64,000 nt of DNA. It comes from a bacterium. GTDB taxonomy: Bacteria; Sysuimicrobiota; Sysuimicrobiia; Sysuimicrobiales; Segetimicrobiaceae. Below, in pieces: positions 9,177 through 18,832 of the stretch (the stretch's first letter is position 1; the number at the start of each line of letters is the position of its first letter). The notes beneath the pieces were generated by a model. The model did not search any database. It worked only from the letters and a program-made list of their open reading frames with translations, and was not told the origin of the DNA. The stretch covers positions 42,837-106,836 of the forward strand of contig DASSJF010000035.1 of assembly GCA_035691305.1 (NCBI GenBank). Reading direction: 5' to 3'. The translations under genes and the position numbers were made by a program.

Positions 9177-9788
9177 TCAGACCTCGAGCGCGAGATGGCT
9201 CGCGATGTAGGGCGCGACGATCTCGGCCCGCTCTTCGGCGAACATGTGCGAGCCCCCCGGGACGACGATCAGCGTCGACCGCGGGAGCAGGCCGGCGAGG
9301 TACTCGCCGGCGGCGACCGGGCTGATCGGATCGTTGTCTCCCCACAAGAGCAGCGTGGGGGCCGTGATCGTCCGGATGCGCTCGCTGAAATCGTCCCCGT
9401 GCTTCAGCAGCGACGCCGCGGCGGCCTGCGGGTGCTCCCGCCGGTAGGGCGGCCGCCAGTCTTCGGCGCCGAAGCGCGACAGGTCGATCCCGCCCGACGT
9501 CGCGGTCAGGACCAGACGGCGGACCATCGCCGGACGGTCGAGCGCGGCGCGGATCGCGACGGCGCCGCCCATCGACTGCGCGACAAGGTCGGCCGGCCGG
9601 TCCATGCGATCGAGCACGAGCGCGACGAGATCGTCGAACGACGACACGCGCGGGTCCGGCGGCACCGTCCCATGGCCGGGCCATTCCAGGAAGACCCGCT
9701 CGTAGTGCGCGGGGAGGAGGTCCGCGACCGGGCGCCAGAACGTCCGCTTCCCGCCCGCTCCCGGCAGAAACAGGATCCGGCGCGCCAC
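9177..9788 (-). CDS. Alpha/beta hydrolase
   Basis: Compact alpha/beta-fold hydrolase of 203 aa with almost no lid domain. The nucleophile elbow is AQSMGG (Ser72), the acid is likely Asp151 or Asp153 in LLWGDNDPISP, and the base is His181 in GGSHMF. The GTG start follows the SDR stop by 1 nt, so translation is coupled. It probably acts on an ester or diketone made in the pathway of this operon; the substrate is unknown. At about 200 aa it is shorter than the usual 250-300 aa. Confidence 0.83.
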   Translation of the reverse strand: MARRILFLPGAGGKRTFWRPVADLLPAHYERVFLEWPGHGTVPPDPRVSSFDDLVALVLDRMDRPADLVAQSMGGAVAIRAALDRPAMVRRLVLTATSGGIDLSRFGAEDWRPPYRREHPQAAAASLLKHGDDFSERIRTITAPTLLLWGDNDPISPVAAGEYLAGLLPRSTLIVVPGGSHMFAEERAEIVAPYIASHLALEV

Positions 9789-9789
9789 C

Positions 9790-10548
9790 TCAGTGCGCGA
9801 GGTAGCCTCCGTCTACCGGGAGGGTCACGCCCGTGATCCCCGAGGCGGCCGGGGACGCCAGGTACAGCACCGTCCTGGCGACCTCGTCGACGTCGAGCAC
9901 GCGCCCGAGCGGAATGCGGCCGATGATCTGCGAGCGGATGTCCGGATTGCGCAGCACCTCGGCCGTCATGTCCGTCTCGACGAACGTCGGCGCCACGGCG
10001 TTCACGCGGATGCCCCGCGGCGCCCACTCCACCGCGAGCTGTTTGGTGAGGGTCGCGACCCCGCCCTTGCTCGCGCAGTAGGTGGCGCGGTTCGGCAGCG
10101 CGACGAAGCTCATCGTCGAGCCGACGTTCACGATCGCGCCGCCGCCGGCCGCCGGCATGGCGCGCGCGGCCGCCTGGGCGCAGAAGAACACGGCCTTCAG
10201 GTTGGTGTCGAGGACCTCGTCCCACTCGGCCTCGCTCACGTCGAGCGCCGGGGTCCGGTGATTGATGCCGGCGTTGTTCACCAGCACGTCGAGGCGGCCG
10301 TAGGCGGAGACCGCGCGGTCGACGATCCGCCGGCACGCCTGCGCCTCGCGCACGTCCGCGGCCACCGTGACGCACCGGCGGCCCAGCCGCTCGATCGCCG
10401 CGTGCGCCGCGTCGAGCGCCTTCGCGTCGCGTCCCGCGAGCACGAGGTCCGCGCCGGCGCGCGCGAAGCGCTCCGCGATGCCGCGCCCGATGCCTTTGCC
10501 GCCGCCGGTCACGACCGCCGCCTTCCCGTCAAGACGAATCTCGTCCAT
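9790..10548 (-). CDS. Short-chain dehydrogenase/reductase
   Basis: NAD(P)-dependent SDR of 252 aa. It has the cofactor motif TGGGKGIG (14-21), NNAG (91-94), catalytic Ser144, Tyr157 and Lys161 (YCASK), and the C-terminal LPVDGGY common in FabG-like enzymes. I take the ATG at 10548, preceded by a run of nine Gs that can serve as ribosome site; an in-frame TTG lies at 10563. It sits 33 bp after dppC and is coupled to the hydrolase downstream, so it likely acts on the imported compound. Confidence 0.87.
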   Translation of the reverse strand: MDEIRLDGKAAVVTGGGKGIGRGIAERFARAGADLVLAGRDAKALDAAHAAIERLGRRCVTVAADVREAQACRRIVDRAVSAYGRLDVLVNNAGINHRTPALDVSEAEWDEVLDTNLKAVFFCAQAAARAMPAAGGGAIVNVGSTMSFVALPNRATYCASKGGVATLTKQLAVEWAPRGIRVNAVAPTFVETDMTAEVLRNPDIRSQIIGRIPLGRVLDVDEVARTVLYLASPAASGITGVTLPVDGGYLAH

Positions 10549-10581
10549 GACGCCCCCCCCCAATGAATCGGCCCCGCCGGG

Positions 10582-11487
10582 CTACCGGTAGAGCCGCGGA
10601 TCGAGCGCGTCCCGAAGGCCGTCCCCGAGAAAGTTGAAGCCGAGAATCGTCACGAAGATCGCCGCGATCGGGAAAAACGCCTGGTGCGGCGCGATGTCCA
10701 GGTAGTTGCGCGCGGCGAGGACCATCGCACCCCATTCCGGCGTGGGCGGCTGCGCGCCGAGGCCGAGGAACGACAGCGCCGCCGCGAACAGGATCGCCGA
10801 CGCCATGCCGAGCGTCGCCGTGACGATGATCTCCGACGAGACGTTCGGCAGGACGTACCGCACGAGCAGCCGGGCGTCGCGCACGCCGACCGCGCGCGCC
10901 GCGTCGACGTATTCGTTGGAGCCGACGCGCAGCACCGCGCTGCGCACGATCCGCACGAAGCCGGGGATCGTCGCGATGCCGACGGCGATCATCGCGTTCT
11001 CGAGGCTGGGGCCGAGCGCGCCGACGATCGCGATCGCCAGCAGCAGGCCGGGAAACGCCAGCAGCACGTCGATCACGCGCATGATCGGATTGTCGAGCCG
11101 GCGGTAGAAGCCGGCGAGCAGCCCGAGCGTGATGCCGAAGGCCGCGGCGATGCCGACGGAGATCAGGCCGATGCTGAGCGAGATGCGGCTGCCGTAGACG
11201 ATCTGGCTGAAGATGTCGCGGCCGAGATTGTCCGTCCCGAACGGGTGGGCGTGCGATGGGCGGCCGAAGCGCGCCAGGATGTCCGGCTGCGTCGGATCGG
11301 CGACCGCAAGAAATGGGGCGGCGGCGACGGTGAACAGGAGCACCGCGACGATGGCGCCGCCGATGCGCACCTGCCACGATTTGCCGAGGCGCCGCCGGAG
11401 CGTGGCCCGCCGCGAGCGCGGCGCCGGAACGCCCGCGCGGCCGTCGGCCGGGGCCGCGCCCAGACCCGTTTCGCGCGCCGTCGCCAC
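10582..11487 (-). CDS. ABC importer permease, DppC type
   Basis: Inner-membrane permease of 301 aa of the peptide/nickel (DppC/OppC) family. It has the N-terminal OppC_N segment, the typical HPFGTDNLGRDIFSQ motif, and the EAA loop around VDAARAVGVRDARLLVRYVL. The start is the GTG at 11487, sharing one base with the TAG of dppB. The frame is open far upstream, but that is antisense to the operon partners. No ATPase gene lies in this operon. Confidence 0.9.
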   Translation of the reverse strand: MATARETGLGAAPADGRAGVPAPRSRRATLRRRLGKSWQVRIGGAIVAVLLFTVAAAPFLAVADPTQPDILARFGRPSHAHPFGTDNLGRDIFSQIVYGSRISLSIGLISVGIAAAFGITLGLLAGFYRRLDNPIMRVIDVLLAFPGLLLAIAIVGALGPSLENAMIAVGIATIPGFVRIVRSAVLRVGSNEYVDAARAVGVRDARLLVRYVLPNVSSEIIVTATLGMASAILFAAALSFLGLGAQPPTPEWGAMVLAARNYLDIAPHQAFFPIAAIFVTILGFNFLGDGLRDALDPRLYR

Positions 11488-12425
11488 TAGCCGTACCTGA
11501 TCCGCGGGTCGGCCGCGGCGTAGCCGATATCGACCAGGATGTTCGTCAGGACGAACGTCACGGCGAACAACAGCACGCCGCCCTGCACGATCGGGAAATC
11601 GCGCCCGAGAATCGCCTGCACGACCAGCCGTCCCATCCCCGGCAGCGAAAAGATCGACTCCGTGATGAACGCGCCGGTCAGGAGGCCCCCGAACTGCAGC
11701 CCGATGATCGTGATGACCGGCAGCAGCGCGTTGCGGAAGGCGTGGCGGACGACGACCGCCGCCTCGCGCACGCCCTTCGCGCGGGCGCTCCGGACGTAGT
11801 CTTGATGAAGCACTTCGAGCATGGAGGACCGCGTGAGGCGCGTCAGCAGCGGAATCACCCCGCTGCTCACCGTGATCGCGGGGAGCGCGATGTGCCGCCA
11901 CCCCTCCAGGGTCCGCAGCGATTCGTAGCCCGTCAACGGGAGCCACCGGAGGTGAACCGCGAACACGTAGAGCAGGACGAGGCCGATCGCGAACACCGGC
12001 ATCGCGTTGCCGGCCAGCACGACGAAGATCGTCGAGATGTCGAGCAGCGAGTTGCGGCGGTACGCGGCCAGGATGCCCATCGGTACGCTGACGAGGGTGG
12101 TCCACACGACACCGACCGTCGCCAGGCCGAGCGTGACCGGGAACGTGTCCAGCAGCCGTTCCAGCACGGGTTCGCGGGATCGGATCGACCGGCCGAAGTC
12201 TCCCCGGGCCATCCGCCCGACGTAGCGGCCGTACTGCACGTAGAGCGGTTGGTCGAGGCCGAGCGTACGCTCGATGTCGCGCACGACCGACGGCGGCGCG
12301 TCGGGCCCCGCCACGACGAGCGCGGGATTGCCGGGCGTGAGGTGCAGGATCAGGAAGACCAGCACCGACACGCCCAGCAGCACGGGCACCGCCTGCACGA
12401 GGCGCCCCGCGATGTACGAGGCCAC
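11487..12425 (-). CDS. ABC importer permease, DppB type
   Basis: Inner-membrane permease of 312 aa with six membrane segments and the classic DppB N-terminus (YIAGRLVQAVPVLLGVSVLV) and C-terminus DPRIRYG. The EAA-type loop is near YVRSARAKGVREAAVVVRHA. The start codon is GTG, 33 bp after the binding-protein gene. It forms the channel with the DppC partner just downstream. Confidence 0.92.
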   Translation of the reverse strand: MASYIAGRLVQAVPVLLGVSVLVFLILHLTPGNPALVVAGPDAPPSVVRDIERTLGLDQPLYVQYGRYVGRMARGDFGRSIRSREPVLERLLDTFPVTLGLATVGVVWTTLVSVPMGILAAYRRNSLLDISTIFVVLAGNAMPVFAIGLVLLYVFAVHLRWLPLTGYESLRTLEGWRHIALPAITVSSGVIPLLTRLTRSSMLEVLHQDYVRSARAKGVREAAVVVRHAFRNALLPVITIIGLQFGGLLTGAFITESIFSLPGMGRLVVQAILGRDFPIVQGGVLLFAVTFVLTNILVDIGYAAADPRIRYG

Positions 12426-12458
12426 CGCCGCCTCCGCGACCGCCGGTGCCCGAGGCGG

Positions 12459-14051
12459 CTACTTCAGATCGAGATCGAGCATCTTGTAGAGCACGTTGGC
12501 GGAGTACATCTTCGGCACGGACAACCGCTTCGACGCGACGACGACCCGCTTCTGGTGGACGAGCGGGATCCAGACCGCGTTGCCGACCACGATCTGCTGC
12601 AGCTTCTGGTAGGCCGTCATGCGCTCGCCCTCGTTGGTGCTCGAGCGGCTGAGGTCGAGCAGACGGTCCGTCTCCGCGTCCGCCCAGTCGAACCGGTTGG
12701 GGGCCGGCCGCTGCGTGCTCTTGAAGTAGAAGTAGAGGACGTCCGGCGTCGTGTAGCGCACGTTGATCAGGAACATGTCGTGCTGGCCCGCGCGCAGCGC
12801 GGCCAGGAACGCGGTCCATTCCATCTGCTGCGGCCGCACGTTGATGCCGATGCCGGACAGTTCGGCTTGGACGAGCGGTACGACGTCGTCAAACGCCGCG
12901 CCGGGCGTCCAGAGGAACAGCAGCGAGAGCGGCTGCCCGTTCTTCGTTCGCGCGGCGCCGGGCCGCGCCTGGGTCCAGCCGTCCTCGTCGAGCATTCGCT
13001 TTGCGGTGCTCGGGTTGTAGTGGTAGGCGATGTTCTTGACGCCGCTCCAGTATCCCGGAGTGCCCGGGGACAGCGGCCCGAAGGCCTCTTCGGCCAGGCC
13101 GTAGTAGGCTCCCTGAATGATTTCCTGCCGGTTGACGCCGTAGTTGATCGCCTGGCGCACCTTGAGATCGTCGAGCGGCTTGTGGCCCAGCTTGAAGCCG
13201 ATGAACGCGGTGTTGAGGTCCGCGTAGCGAATGACCTGCAGCTTGCCCTCGCGGGTCAGCCGCTCCACCGCCTGCCCGGGGACGGTGGCGTCGAACTGCG
13301 CGTCGCCGACCTGGACGGCGGCGAGGCGCGGCGCGTCTTCCGTGATCACCTTCATCACGATGGTGCCGAGGTGCGCGGGCCCGTGATTCTGAAAGACCGG
13401 CGGGCCCCAGTTGTAATTGGGATTGCGCGCGACGACGAGGCGGTCGTTGCGGACCCACTCCCGCAGAATGAACGGGCCGCTGCCGTCCACCTTGCCGACG
13501 GCGGTGCCGTAACCGTCCCCGGCGCTGTTCACGGCCGCCGAGTTGAGGATGCTCGACGAATAGTCGGAAAGATTGACGAGCAGGATCGACAGGGGATCCT
13601 TCAAGTGCAGCACGACCGTCTGCGGGTTGGGCGCGTCCACGCTCTCGATCGGCGAGATGTTGAACGCCGTCGGGGAGCCCTTGAGCGAGCGCCAGCGGTC
13701 GAGCGTGAACTTCACGTCGGCCGACGTCAGCGGTTTGCCGGACGCGAAGCGGACGCCCTGCCTGAGCGTGAAGGTGTACGTCTTGCCGTCCGGTGCGATC
13801 GTCCATTTTTCGGCCAGCCCCGGCTTCACGGTGTTATCCGCGTCGAGCGACGTCAGCGTATCGTAGAGCAGGAAGTCGACCTCCGCCGACGACACCGCGG
13901 TCGTCCGCTCGGGGTCCAGCGTTTCGGTTTCCTGCGACCGCGCGATCGTGAACGTCGGTCCGGCGCCGGGCGCCCCGAGCGCGAGCGCGGGCATGGCGGC
14001 CAGGACGAGCGCGACGAAGGCGCAGACGAGCCAGCGGCCGATCGGACGCAT
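12459..14051 (-). CDS. Peptide/nickel-type solute-binding protein (SBP family 5)
   Basis: Exported binding protein of about 530 aa from family SBP_bac_5. A Sec-type signal peptide (residues 4-27, hydrophobic LVCAFVALVLAAMPALAL) precedes the mature domain, which shows TLDPERTTAVSSAEVDFLLY and GPFILREWVRNDRL, typical of DppA-like proteins. I chose the ATG at 14051; a TTG codon lies directly before it, and GGGGAGGGGG provides the ribosome site. It heads the six-gene operon DppA-DppB-DppC-SDR-hydrolase-RidA. The real ligand may be a small organic molecule rather than a peptide. Confidence 0.9.
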   Translation of the reverse strand: MRPIGRWLVCAFVALVLAAMPALALGAPGAGPTFTIARSQETETLDPERTTAVSSAEVDFLLYDTLTSLDADNTVKPGLAEKWTIAPDGKTYTFTLRQGVRFASGKPLTSADVKFTLDRWRSLKGSPTAFNISPIESVDAPNPQTVVLHLKDPLSILLVNLSDYSSSILNSAAVNSAGDGYGTAVGKVDGSGPFILREWVRNDRLVVARNPNYNWGPPVFQNHGPAHLGTIVMKVITEDAPRLAAVQVGDAQFDATVPGQAVERLTREGKLQVIRYADLNTAFIGFKLGHKPLDDLKVRQAINYGVNRQEIIQGAYYGLAEEAFGPLSPGTPGYWSGVKNIAYHYNPSTAKRMLDEDGWTQARPGAARTKNGQPLSLLFLWTPGAAFDDVVPLVQAELSGIGINVRPQQMEWTAFLAALRAGQHDMFLINVRYTTPDVLYFYFKSTQRPAPNRFDWADAETDRLLDLSRSSTNEGERMTAYQKLQQIVVGNAVWIPLVHQKRVVVASKRLSVPKMYSANVLYKMLDLDLK

Positions 14052-14210
14052 CAAGATTCCCCCTCCCCGACCTGATGCAGGCGCCGCTCAGGTTCGGCGG
14101 GCTGCAAGAGGCTCCCTTCGGCGCGGCCGGCGCGGGCGTGTCACAGGTGTGTATCTCGCGGCGGCGCGCGGCCGGCAGGCAGTTGGGTCGCGGCTCCAGA
14201 ACCTAGCCTC

Positions 14211-15338
14211 ATGACGCCTCCTCTCTCCGAACTGCGCATCGCCGTGCTCGGCGCCGGTCGCTGGGCGGCCGGCGCCCACATTCCCGGCTGGAAGCGCGAC
14301 CCGCGCTGCCGCGTCGTGGCGGTGTGCGATGTCGAGGCCGACCGCGCGGAAGCGTGCGCCCGCGAGTTCGCAATCCCGACCGCGACGACCGACTGGCATG
14401 CGACCGTGGCGCGGACCGACGTCGACATCGTGGACGTGGTGACCCCGTCGCACACTCACCACGAGCTCGCGGTTGCGGCGATCGAGGCCGGCAAGCACGT
14501 TCTCTGCGAAAAGCCGGTCGCCTACGACTTCCGGGACACGATGCGCGCGGCGGAGCTCGCGAAGCGGAAGGGCCTCAAGACGAAGCTCGGCTTTACCTTT
14601 CGGTACAGCCCCGGCGTGCAGTATGCACGGTTGCTGATGGACGAGGGCTTTGTCGGGACCCCGTTCATCTTCAACGGCTACGAGCAGAACTCGCAATGGC
14701 TCAACCCGGCGACGCCGCTGCGGCAGGTCGATCCCACCTGGGATCCGGCCGTCCTGCACGTGTCATCGGTCGAGGGATACGGCGCGCCGATCATCGACAT
14801 CGGCCAGTGGTGGGTCGGCGCGGGCTACGACCGCGTCGTCGGGACGATGCGCAACTTCATCCCGGAGCGGATGGTCCGCGCAACCGGCCGGGTGATGCGG
14901 ATGAACATCGACGACGGCGACGTCTTCATCGGCGAGTACGCGAACGGGGCGATCGGCTCGATCCAGACCGGCTACGTGACGATCGGCAACTATCCGGGCG
15001 TGGAAGCCCGGATCTACGGCCGGGAGGGGGCGATCATCTGCCGGCTGGTCGAGGAGAACGGCATCGCGGAGACGATCCGGATCGCCACGCCGGACCGGGT
15101 GGAGTTCCGCGAGGTCGAAGTCCCCAAACACTTCTACCCGGCCGGGGGGCACCCGCGCGAATCGTGGCGCACGCTGTTCTACGCGAACCTGATCCGCAAC
15201 TTCATCGACGAGATCGTCGCGGGCGGCGAGACGAACCAGGGCAACTTCTTCGACGGCGCCCGCGTCCAGGAAGTGATCAACGCGGTCGCCCTGTCGGTGC
15301 GCGAGCGCCGGTGGGTCGACCTGCCGCTCCCGCGCTAG
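14211..15338 (+). CDS. Gfo/Idh/MocA-family oxidoreductase
   Basis: NAD(P)-dependent sugar or polyol dehydrogenase-like enzyme of 375 aa. The Rossmann motif VLGAGRWAAGAH (13-24) and the family signature CEKPVA (99-104) are present, and a C-terminal alpha/beta domain binds the substrate. It is divergent from the DppA gene, with 160 bp between the starts that must hold both promoters. A DUF885 gene follows after 2 bp. Confidence 0.87.
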   Translation: MTPPLSELRIAVLGAGRWAAGAHIPGWKRDPRCRVVAVCDVEADRAEACAREFAIPTATTDWHATVARTDVDIVDVVTPSHTHHELAVAAIEAGKHVLCEKPVAYDFRDTMRAAELAKRKGLKTKLGFTFRYSPGVQYARLLMDEGFVGTPFIFNGYEQNSQWLNPATPLRQVDPTWDPAVLHVSSVEGYGAPIIDIGQWWVGAGYDRVVGTMRNFIPERMVRATGRVMRMNIDDGDVFIGEYANGAIGSIQTGYVTIGNYPGVEARIYGREGAIICRLVEENGIAETIRIATPDRVEFREVEVPKHFYPAGGHPRESWRTLFYANLIRNFIDEIVAGGETNQGNFFDGARVQEVINAVALSVRERRWVDLPLPR

Positions 15339-15340
15339 GC

Positions 15341-17023
15341 GTGCCGGCCCCCGCGCTGCGCTCCACGCTGGACGCGTTTTTCGACGCGTACTACCGCCGC
15401 CGCCCGGTCAACGCGACCTTCATCGGCGTGCACGGGGGGGACGGCCGGCTGCCGGATCACTCCGAGGAGGGGCTCGCCGCGTCGCAGGCCGAGATGGAGG
15501 ACCTCCGGCGCCGCTTCCGCGGTCTTCCGAAGGAGTCCGCCTCACCCGTCGAGGCGCTCGACCGGGACCTTGCCGAGGGCTTTCTCGAGATCGAGCTGTG
15601 GGAGCGCCGGGCGCCGCACGGTCCGCGCGGCAACCCGTGCGTGTGGACCGGCGAGGCGGTCTTCGGCGTCATCGCGCTGCTGCTGCGGCCGTTCGCGCCG
15701 CTCGAGGAGCGGGTGGACGCCGCGGTCGCACGCCTGGCCGCGATTCCGGCGTTCCTCGAGCAGGGCCGGGTGCAGGTGCGGTCGGCGCCGGCGGCGTGGA
15801 TCGAGCGCGCGGCTCGTGAGTGCACCGCGGCCGCGGCGCTGTTTGGGCGCGGCATCGAGACGTTCATCGCCGACGAAGACGTCACGGCGCACGGCGTCGA
15901 TCCGGGCCGCCTCCGGGCCGCGGCGGCCGGAGCGGGCGCGGCGTTCGCGCGGTTTCGCGATCACCTGATGACCGAAATCCGGCCCGGGGGCGAAGCGGCG
16001 TACGCCTGCGGGGAGGCGGCGCTCGAGCTCCTGATGCGGTGCGGCCACGGCGTAACGCTCCGGGCCTCCGAGGTGCGCCGGCTCGCCGAAGCGCGCGCGG
16101 AGGCGGCCGAGGCGGCGCTCCGCGAACGGGCGGCCGAGGCTGGGTTCGCCGACTGGCGGGCCGCGCTGGCGAGCCTCGGGGCGCACCACCCGACGGCGGC
16201 GCGGTATTACGCAAGATACCAGGAAGTGTGGGACGCCGCCCGCCGCGCGGTCGAGGAGCACCGTCTCGTGACCTGGCCGGATTATCCGATTCGGTTCGTG
16301 CCGCGTCCGCGTTGGACGCGCGAGGCCGCGCCGTCGCTGTATTTTCTCGCGTACCGGGCGCCCGCGGCGTTCGACCGCGTGCCGGTCGTCGACTATCTCG
16401 TGGCCCCGGTCGAGCCGGAGATGCCGGTGGACGAGCAGGCGCGACTCCTCCGGGCCGCCAACGACGCGGCGATCGCGCTCAACCACGTGATCCATCACGC
16501 CGGGCTCGGTCACCACGTGCAGAACTGGTGGGCCTACCGGGCGCCCTCGCGGATCGGCCGGATCGCCGCAGTGGACTGCGCCTCGAGGATCGCCATGTTC
16601 TGCGGCGGCACGATGGCCGAGGGATGGGCCTGCTACGCGGTCGACCTCATGGAAGAGATCGGCTTTCTCTCGCCGCTGCAGCGGGTCGCGCAGGCGCACA
16701 CACGCCTGCGCATCGCGTTGCGCGCCGCCGCCGACGTCGCCCTCCACACCGGCGCGTGGACGCTCGAGCAGGCGGCGGACGCCTATGCTTCCCGCGGCGG
16801 GATGGACGCGGGAGCGGCGCGCGGGGAAGCCCTCAAGAACTCGCTACACCCCGGGACGGCCATGATGTACCTGCTCGGCGTGGACCGCATCCACGCTCTC
16901 CGGCGGGAAGAGGCCGCGAGGGCGGGCCGCGCCTTCGACCTCCGCGCGTTCCACGATCGGCTGCTCGCCTGCGGGTCGATCCCGGTGGCCCGCGCGGCGG
17001 ACCTGCTCGCCGCGGGATCATAG
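15341..17023 (+). CDS. DUF885-family protein with altered HEXXPGHH-type motif
   Basis: Protein of 560 aa related to DUF885 predicted zinc hydrolases. The family usually has a HExxPGHHxQ motif; here the matching segment reads HHAGLGHHVQNWW, with His in place of the first Glu and Leu in place of Pro. A second conserved block, AEGWACYAVDLMEEIGF, and the late LHPGTAMMYLLG follow in family order. The start is GTG, 2 bp after the oxidoreductase stop. Whether it is still a metalloenzyme is uncertain. It sits just before a DppABC set, which suggests processing of imported peptides or conjugates. Confidence 0.75.
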   Translation: MPAPALRSTLDAFFDAYYRRRPVNATFIGVHGGDGRLPDHSEEGLAASQAEMEDLRRRFRGLPKESASPVEALDRDLAEGFLEIELWERRAPHGPRGNPCVWTGEAVFGVIALLLRPFAPLEERVDAAVARLAAIPAFLEQGRVQVRSAPAAWIERAARECTAAAALFGRGIETFIADEDVTAHGVDPGRLRAAAAGAGAAFARFRDHLMTEIRPGGEAAYACGEAALELLMRCGHGVTLRASEVRRLAEARAEAAEAALRERAAEAGFADWRAALASLGAHHPTAARYYARYQEVWDAARRAVEEHRLVTWPDYPIRFVPRPRWTREAAPSLYFLAYRAPAAFDRVPVVDYLVAPVEPEMPVDEQARLLRAANDAAIALNHVIHHAGLGHHVQNWWAYRAPSRIGRIAAVDCASRIAMFCGGTMAEGWACYAVDLMEEIGFLSPLQRVAQAHTRLRIALRAAADVALHTGAWTLEQAADAYASRGGMDAGAARGEALKNSLHPGTAMMYLLGVDRIHALRREEAARAGRAFDLRAFHDRLLACGSIPVARAADLLAAGS

Positions 17024-17134
17024 CGCGGGGGCCGCGGTAGAGGAGCGAACCCGGGCGCCGTGAAAGAGAGCCGGACCGTGCCGCCCGGGCGGCCGGCCGA
17101 GGTGCGGAATCGCTTCCAACTAGGGGAGGTCGGC

Positions 17135-18772
17135 ATGGCGCGGATGGTTCGGTTTGGACGGCGGCGGCTGCTCGCGGGAGCGGGAACACTGGCGGGGGCG
17201 GCGGCGCTCGGCGCGTACGACCCGCTGGTTCGGAGCCTGGGGATCACCACGGCGGAGGCCGCGGCGGCGGGCGGTACGCTCACTGTCGGCGGTCTGGACC
17301 TGGACGACACGCTGGACCCGCAGGTCACCAACTTCGACTCGGTGATCAGAATCACGTTGAACGTCTGCGAGCCCCTGATCTGGGAACCGACGCCGGGCCG
17401 CTTCGTGCCGGCGCTCGCGGAGTCGTGGTCGATCTCGCCCGACGCGAAAGTCTACACGTTCAAGCTGCGCCGCGGCGTGAAGTTCCACGACGGGACGCCG
17501 TTCAACGGGGACGCGGTGAAGTTTACGATGGATCGGGTCGTCGCGCCCGAGACGAAGGCCGGCCAGTCGCACGACCAGTTGGGGCCGTACGATCACACCG
17601 AGGTGGTCGACGAGTCCACCGTCCGGATCGTGATGAAGGAAGGCTACGCGCCGCTGCTCACCAACCTCAACGGGTACCTCGGCATCGTGTCGCCCACCGC
17701 GGTCAAGAAGATGGGGCTCGCCGACTTCGCGCGGCATCCCGTCGGCACCGGACCGTTCATGTTCAAGGAGTGGGTGGCGAAGGACCACGTGACGCTCGTG
17801 CGCAACCCGGACTACGCGTGGCCGTCGTCCCTCTTCAAGCACAAGGGGCAGGCGTACCTCGACGAGCTCGTGTTCAAGATCATCCCCGACGCTTCCGTTC
17901 GCACGGGGACGCTGAAGAGCGGCGAGACGCAGTATGTCAACGACGCGGATCCGCTGGAGATCGGCGCGCTGCGCGCCGACAAGCGCTTCGCCGTGATCGA
18001 GCGGCCGCAGCCGGGGTCCGGCTGGGTGCTGCTGCTCAACGTGACCGGGTCGCCGCAGATCCGCGACATCGCCGTGCGGCGCGCGTTCGAGTGGGGCGTC
18101 GACCGCGAGGGCATCAACAAGACCGTGTTCAACGGCCTGATGAAGGTGGCCTGGAGCCCGCTCATGCGTCCGACGCTCGGCTACGACGCGTCGGCGGAGA
18201 AGATGTACCGGTACGATCCCGCGCAGGCCAAAAAGGTACTCGAGGAGGCGGGATGGCGGGCCGGCGCGGACGGCATCCGCGAGAAAGGCGGCCAGAAGCT
18301 CAGCGTCAACTTCCTCATCATCGGCCGGACGCGCGACAAGGCGATGGCCGAGGCGGTCCAGGCCAGCATGCGCGACGTCGGCGTCGACGTGCAGGTCAAC
18401 GCGCTGGAGCGCGCCGCCTTCCGCGCCCAGGTCAGCCAGAACAAGTACGACATCAATTTCATGTGGTTTTCGTACGGCGATCCGGACGTGATGAGAACGC
18501 TGTTCCACTCGTCGAACGTGAACGCGTTCAACCGCGCGCGCTACCAGGTCCCGGAGGTGGACCGGATGCTCGAGGCGGCCGCGGCCACGATCGACCGGGC
18601 CAAGCGCATCGACCTGTACAGGCAGCTTCAACAGCGCGTGCTGCGCGACGCGGTGTGCGTGCCGCTGGTCGACACCATCACCTACAACGCCAAGCGCGCC
18701 GAGGTCGGCGGCGATTCGATCGACGCGCTGGCCTCGTACGTCTGGATGTACGACGTGCAGGTGCGGCGCTAG
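17135..18772 (+). CDS. Peptide/nickel-type solute-binding protein, Tat-exported
   Basis: Binding protein of 545 aa (SBP_bac_5). The N-terminus has a twin-arginine signal (Arg9-Arg11 in FGRRRLLAG, then a weak hydrophobic stretch to about residue 46). The mature domain shows TLDPQVTNFDSVIRI and GTGPFMFKEWVAKD. I use the ATG at 17135 with GGGGAGG upstream rather than the in-frame start at 17060. It is followed by its own DppB and DppC permeases but no ATPase. Confidence 0.9.
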   Translation: MARMVRFGRRRLLAGAGTLAGAAALGAYDPLVRSLGITTAEAAAAGGTLTVGGLDLDDTLDPQVTNFDSVIRITLNVCEPLIWEPTPGRFVPALAESWSISPDAKVYTFKLRRGVKFHDGTPFNGDAVKFTMDRVVAPETKAGQSHDQLGPYDHTEVVDESTVRIVMKEGYAPLLTNLNGYLGIVSPTAVKKMGLADFARHPVGTGPFMFKEWVAKDHVTLVRNPDYAWPSSLFKHKGQAYLDELVFKIIPDASVRTGTLKSGETQYVNDADPLEIGALRADKRFAVIERPQPGSGWVLLLNVTGSPQIRDIAVRRAFEWGVDREGINKTVFNGLMKVAWSPLMRPTLGYDASAEKMYRYDPAQAKKVLEEAGWRAGADGIREKGGQKLSVNFLIIGRTRDKAMAEAVQASMRDVGVDVQVNALERAAFRAQVSQNKYDINFMWFSYGDPDVMRTLFHSSNVNAFNRARYQVPEVDRMLEAAAATIDRAKRIDLYRQLQQRVLRDAVCVPLVDTITYNAKRAEVGGDSIDALASYVWMYDVQVRR

Positions 18773-18832
18773 GGGCCGGATTCTCGGACCCCATACCCCG
18801 TACCCGGCCCGCGCGGTCTTGACGGCGGCCGC

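Noticed and set aside
11742..14075. A 777-codon plus-strand ORF
   Set aside because: It lies antisense to DppB and DppA, is Arg/His/Asp-rich with no domain, and is a product of high GC.
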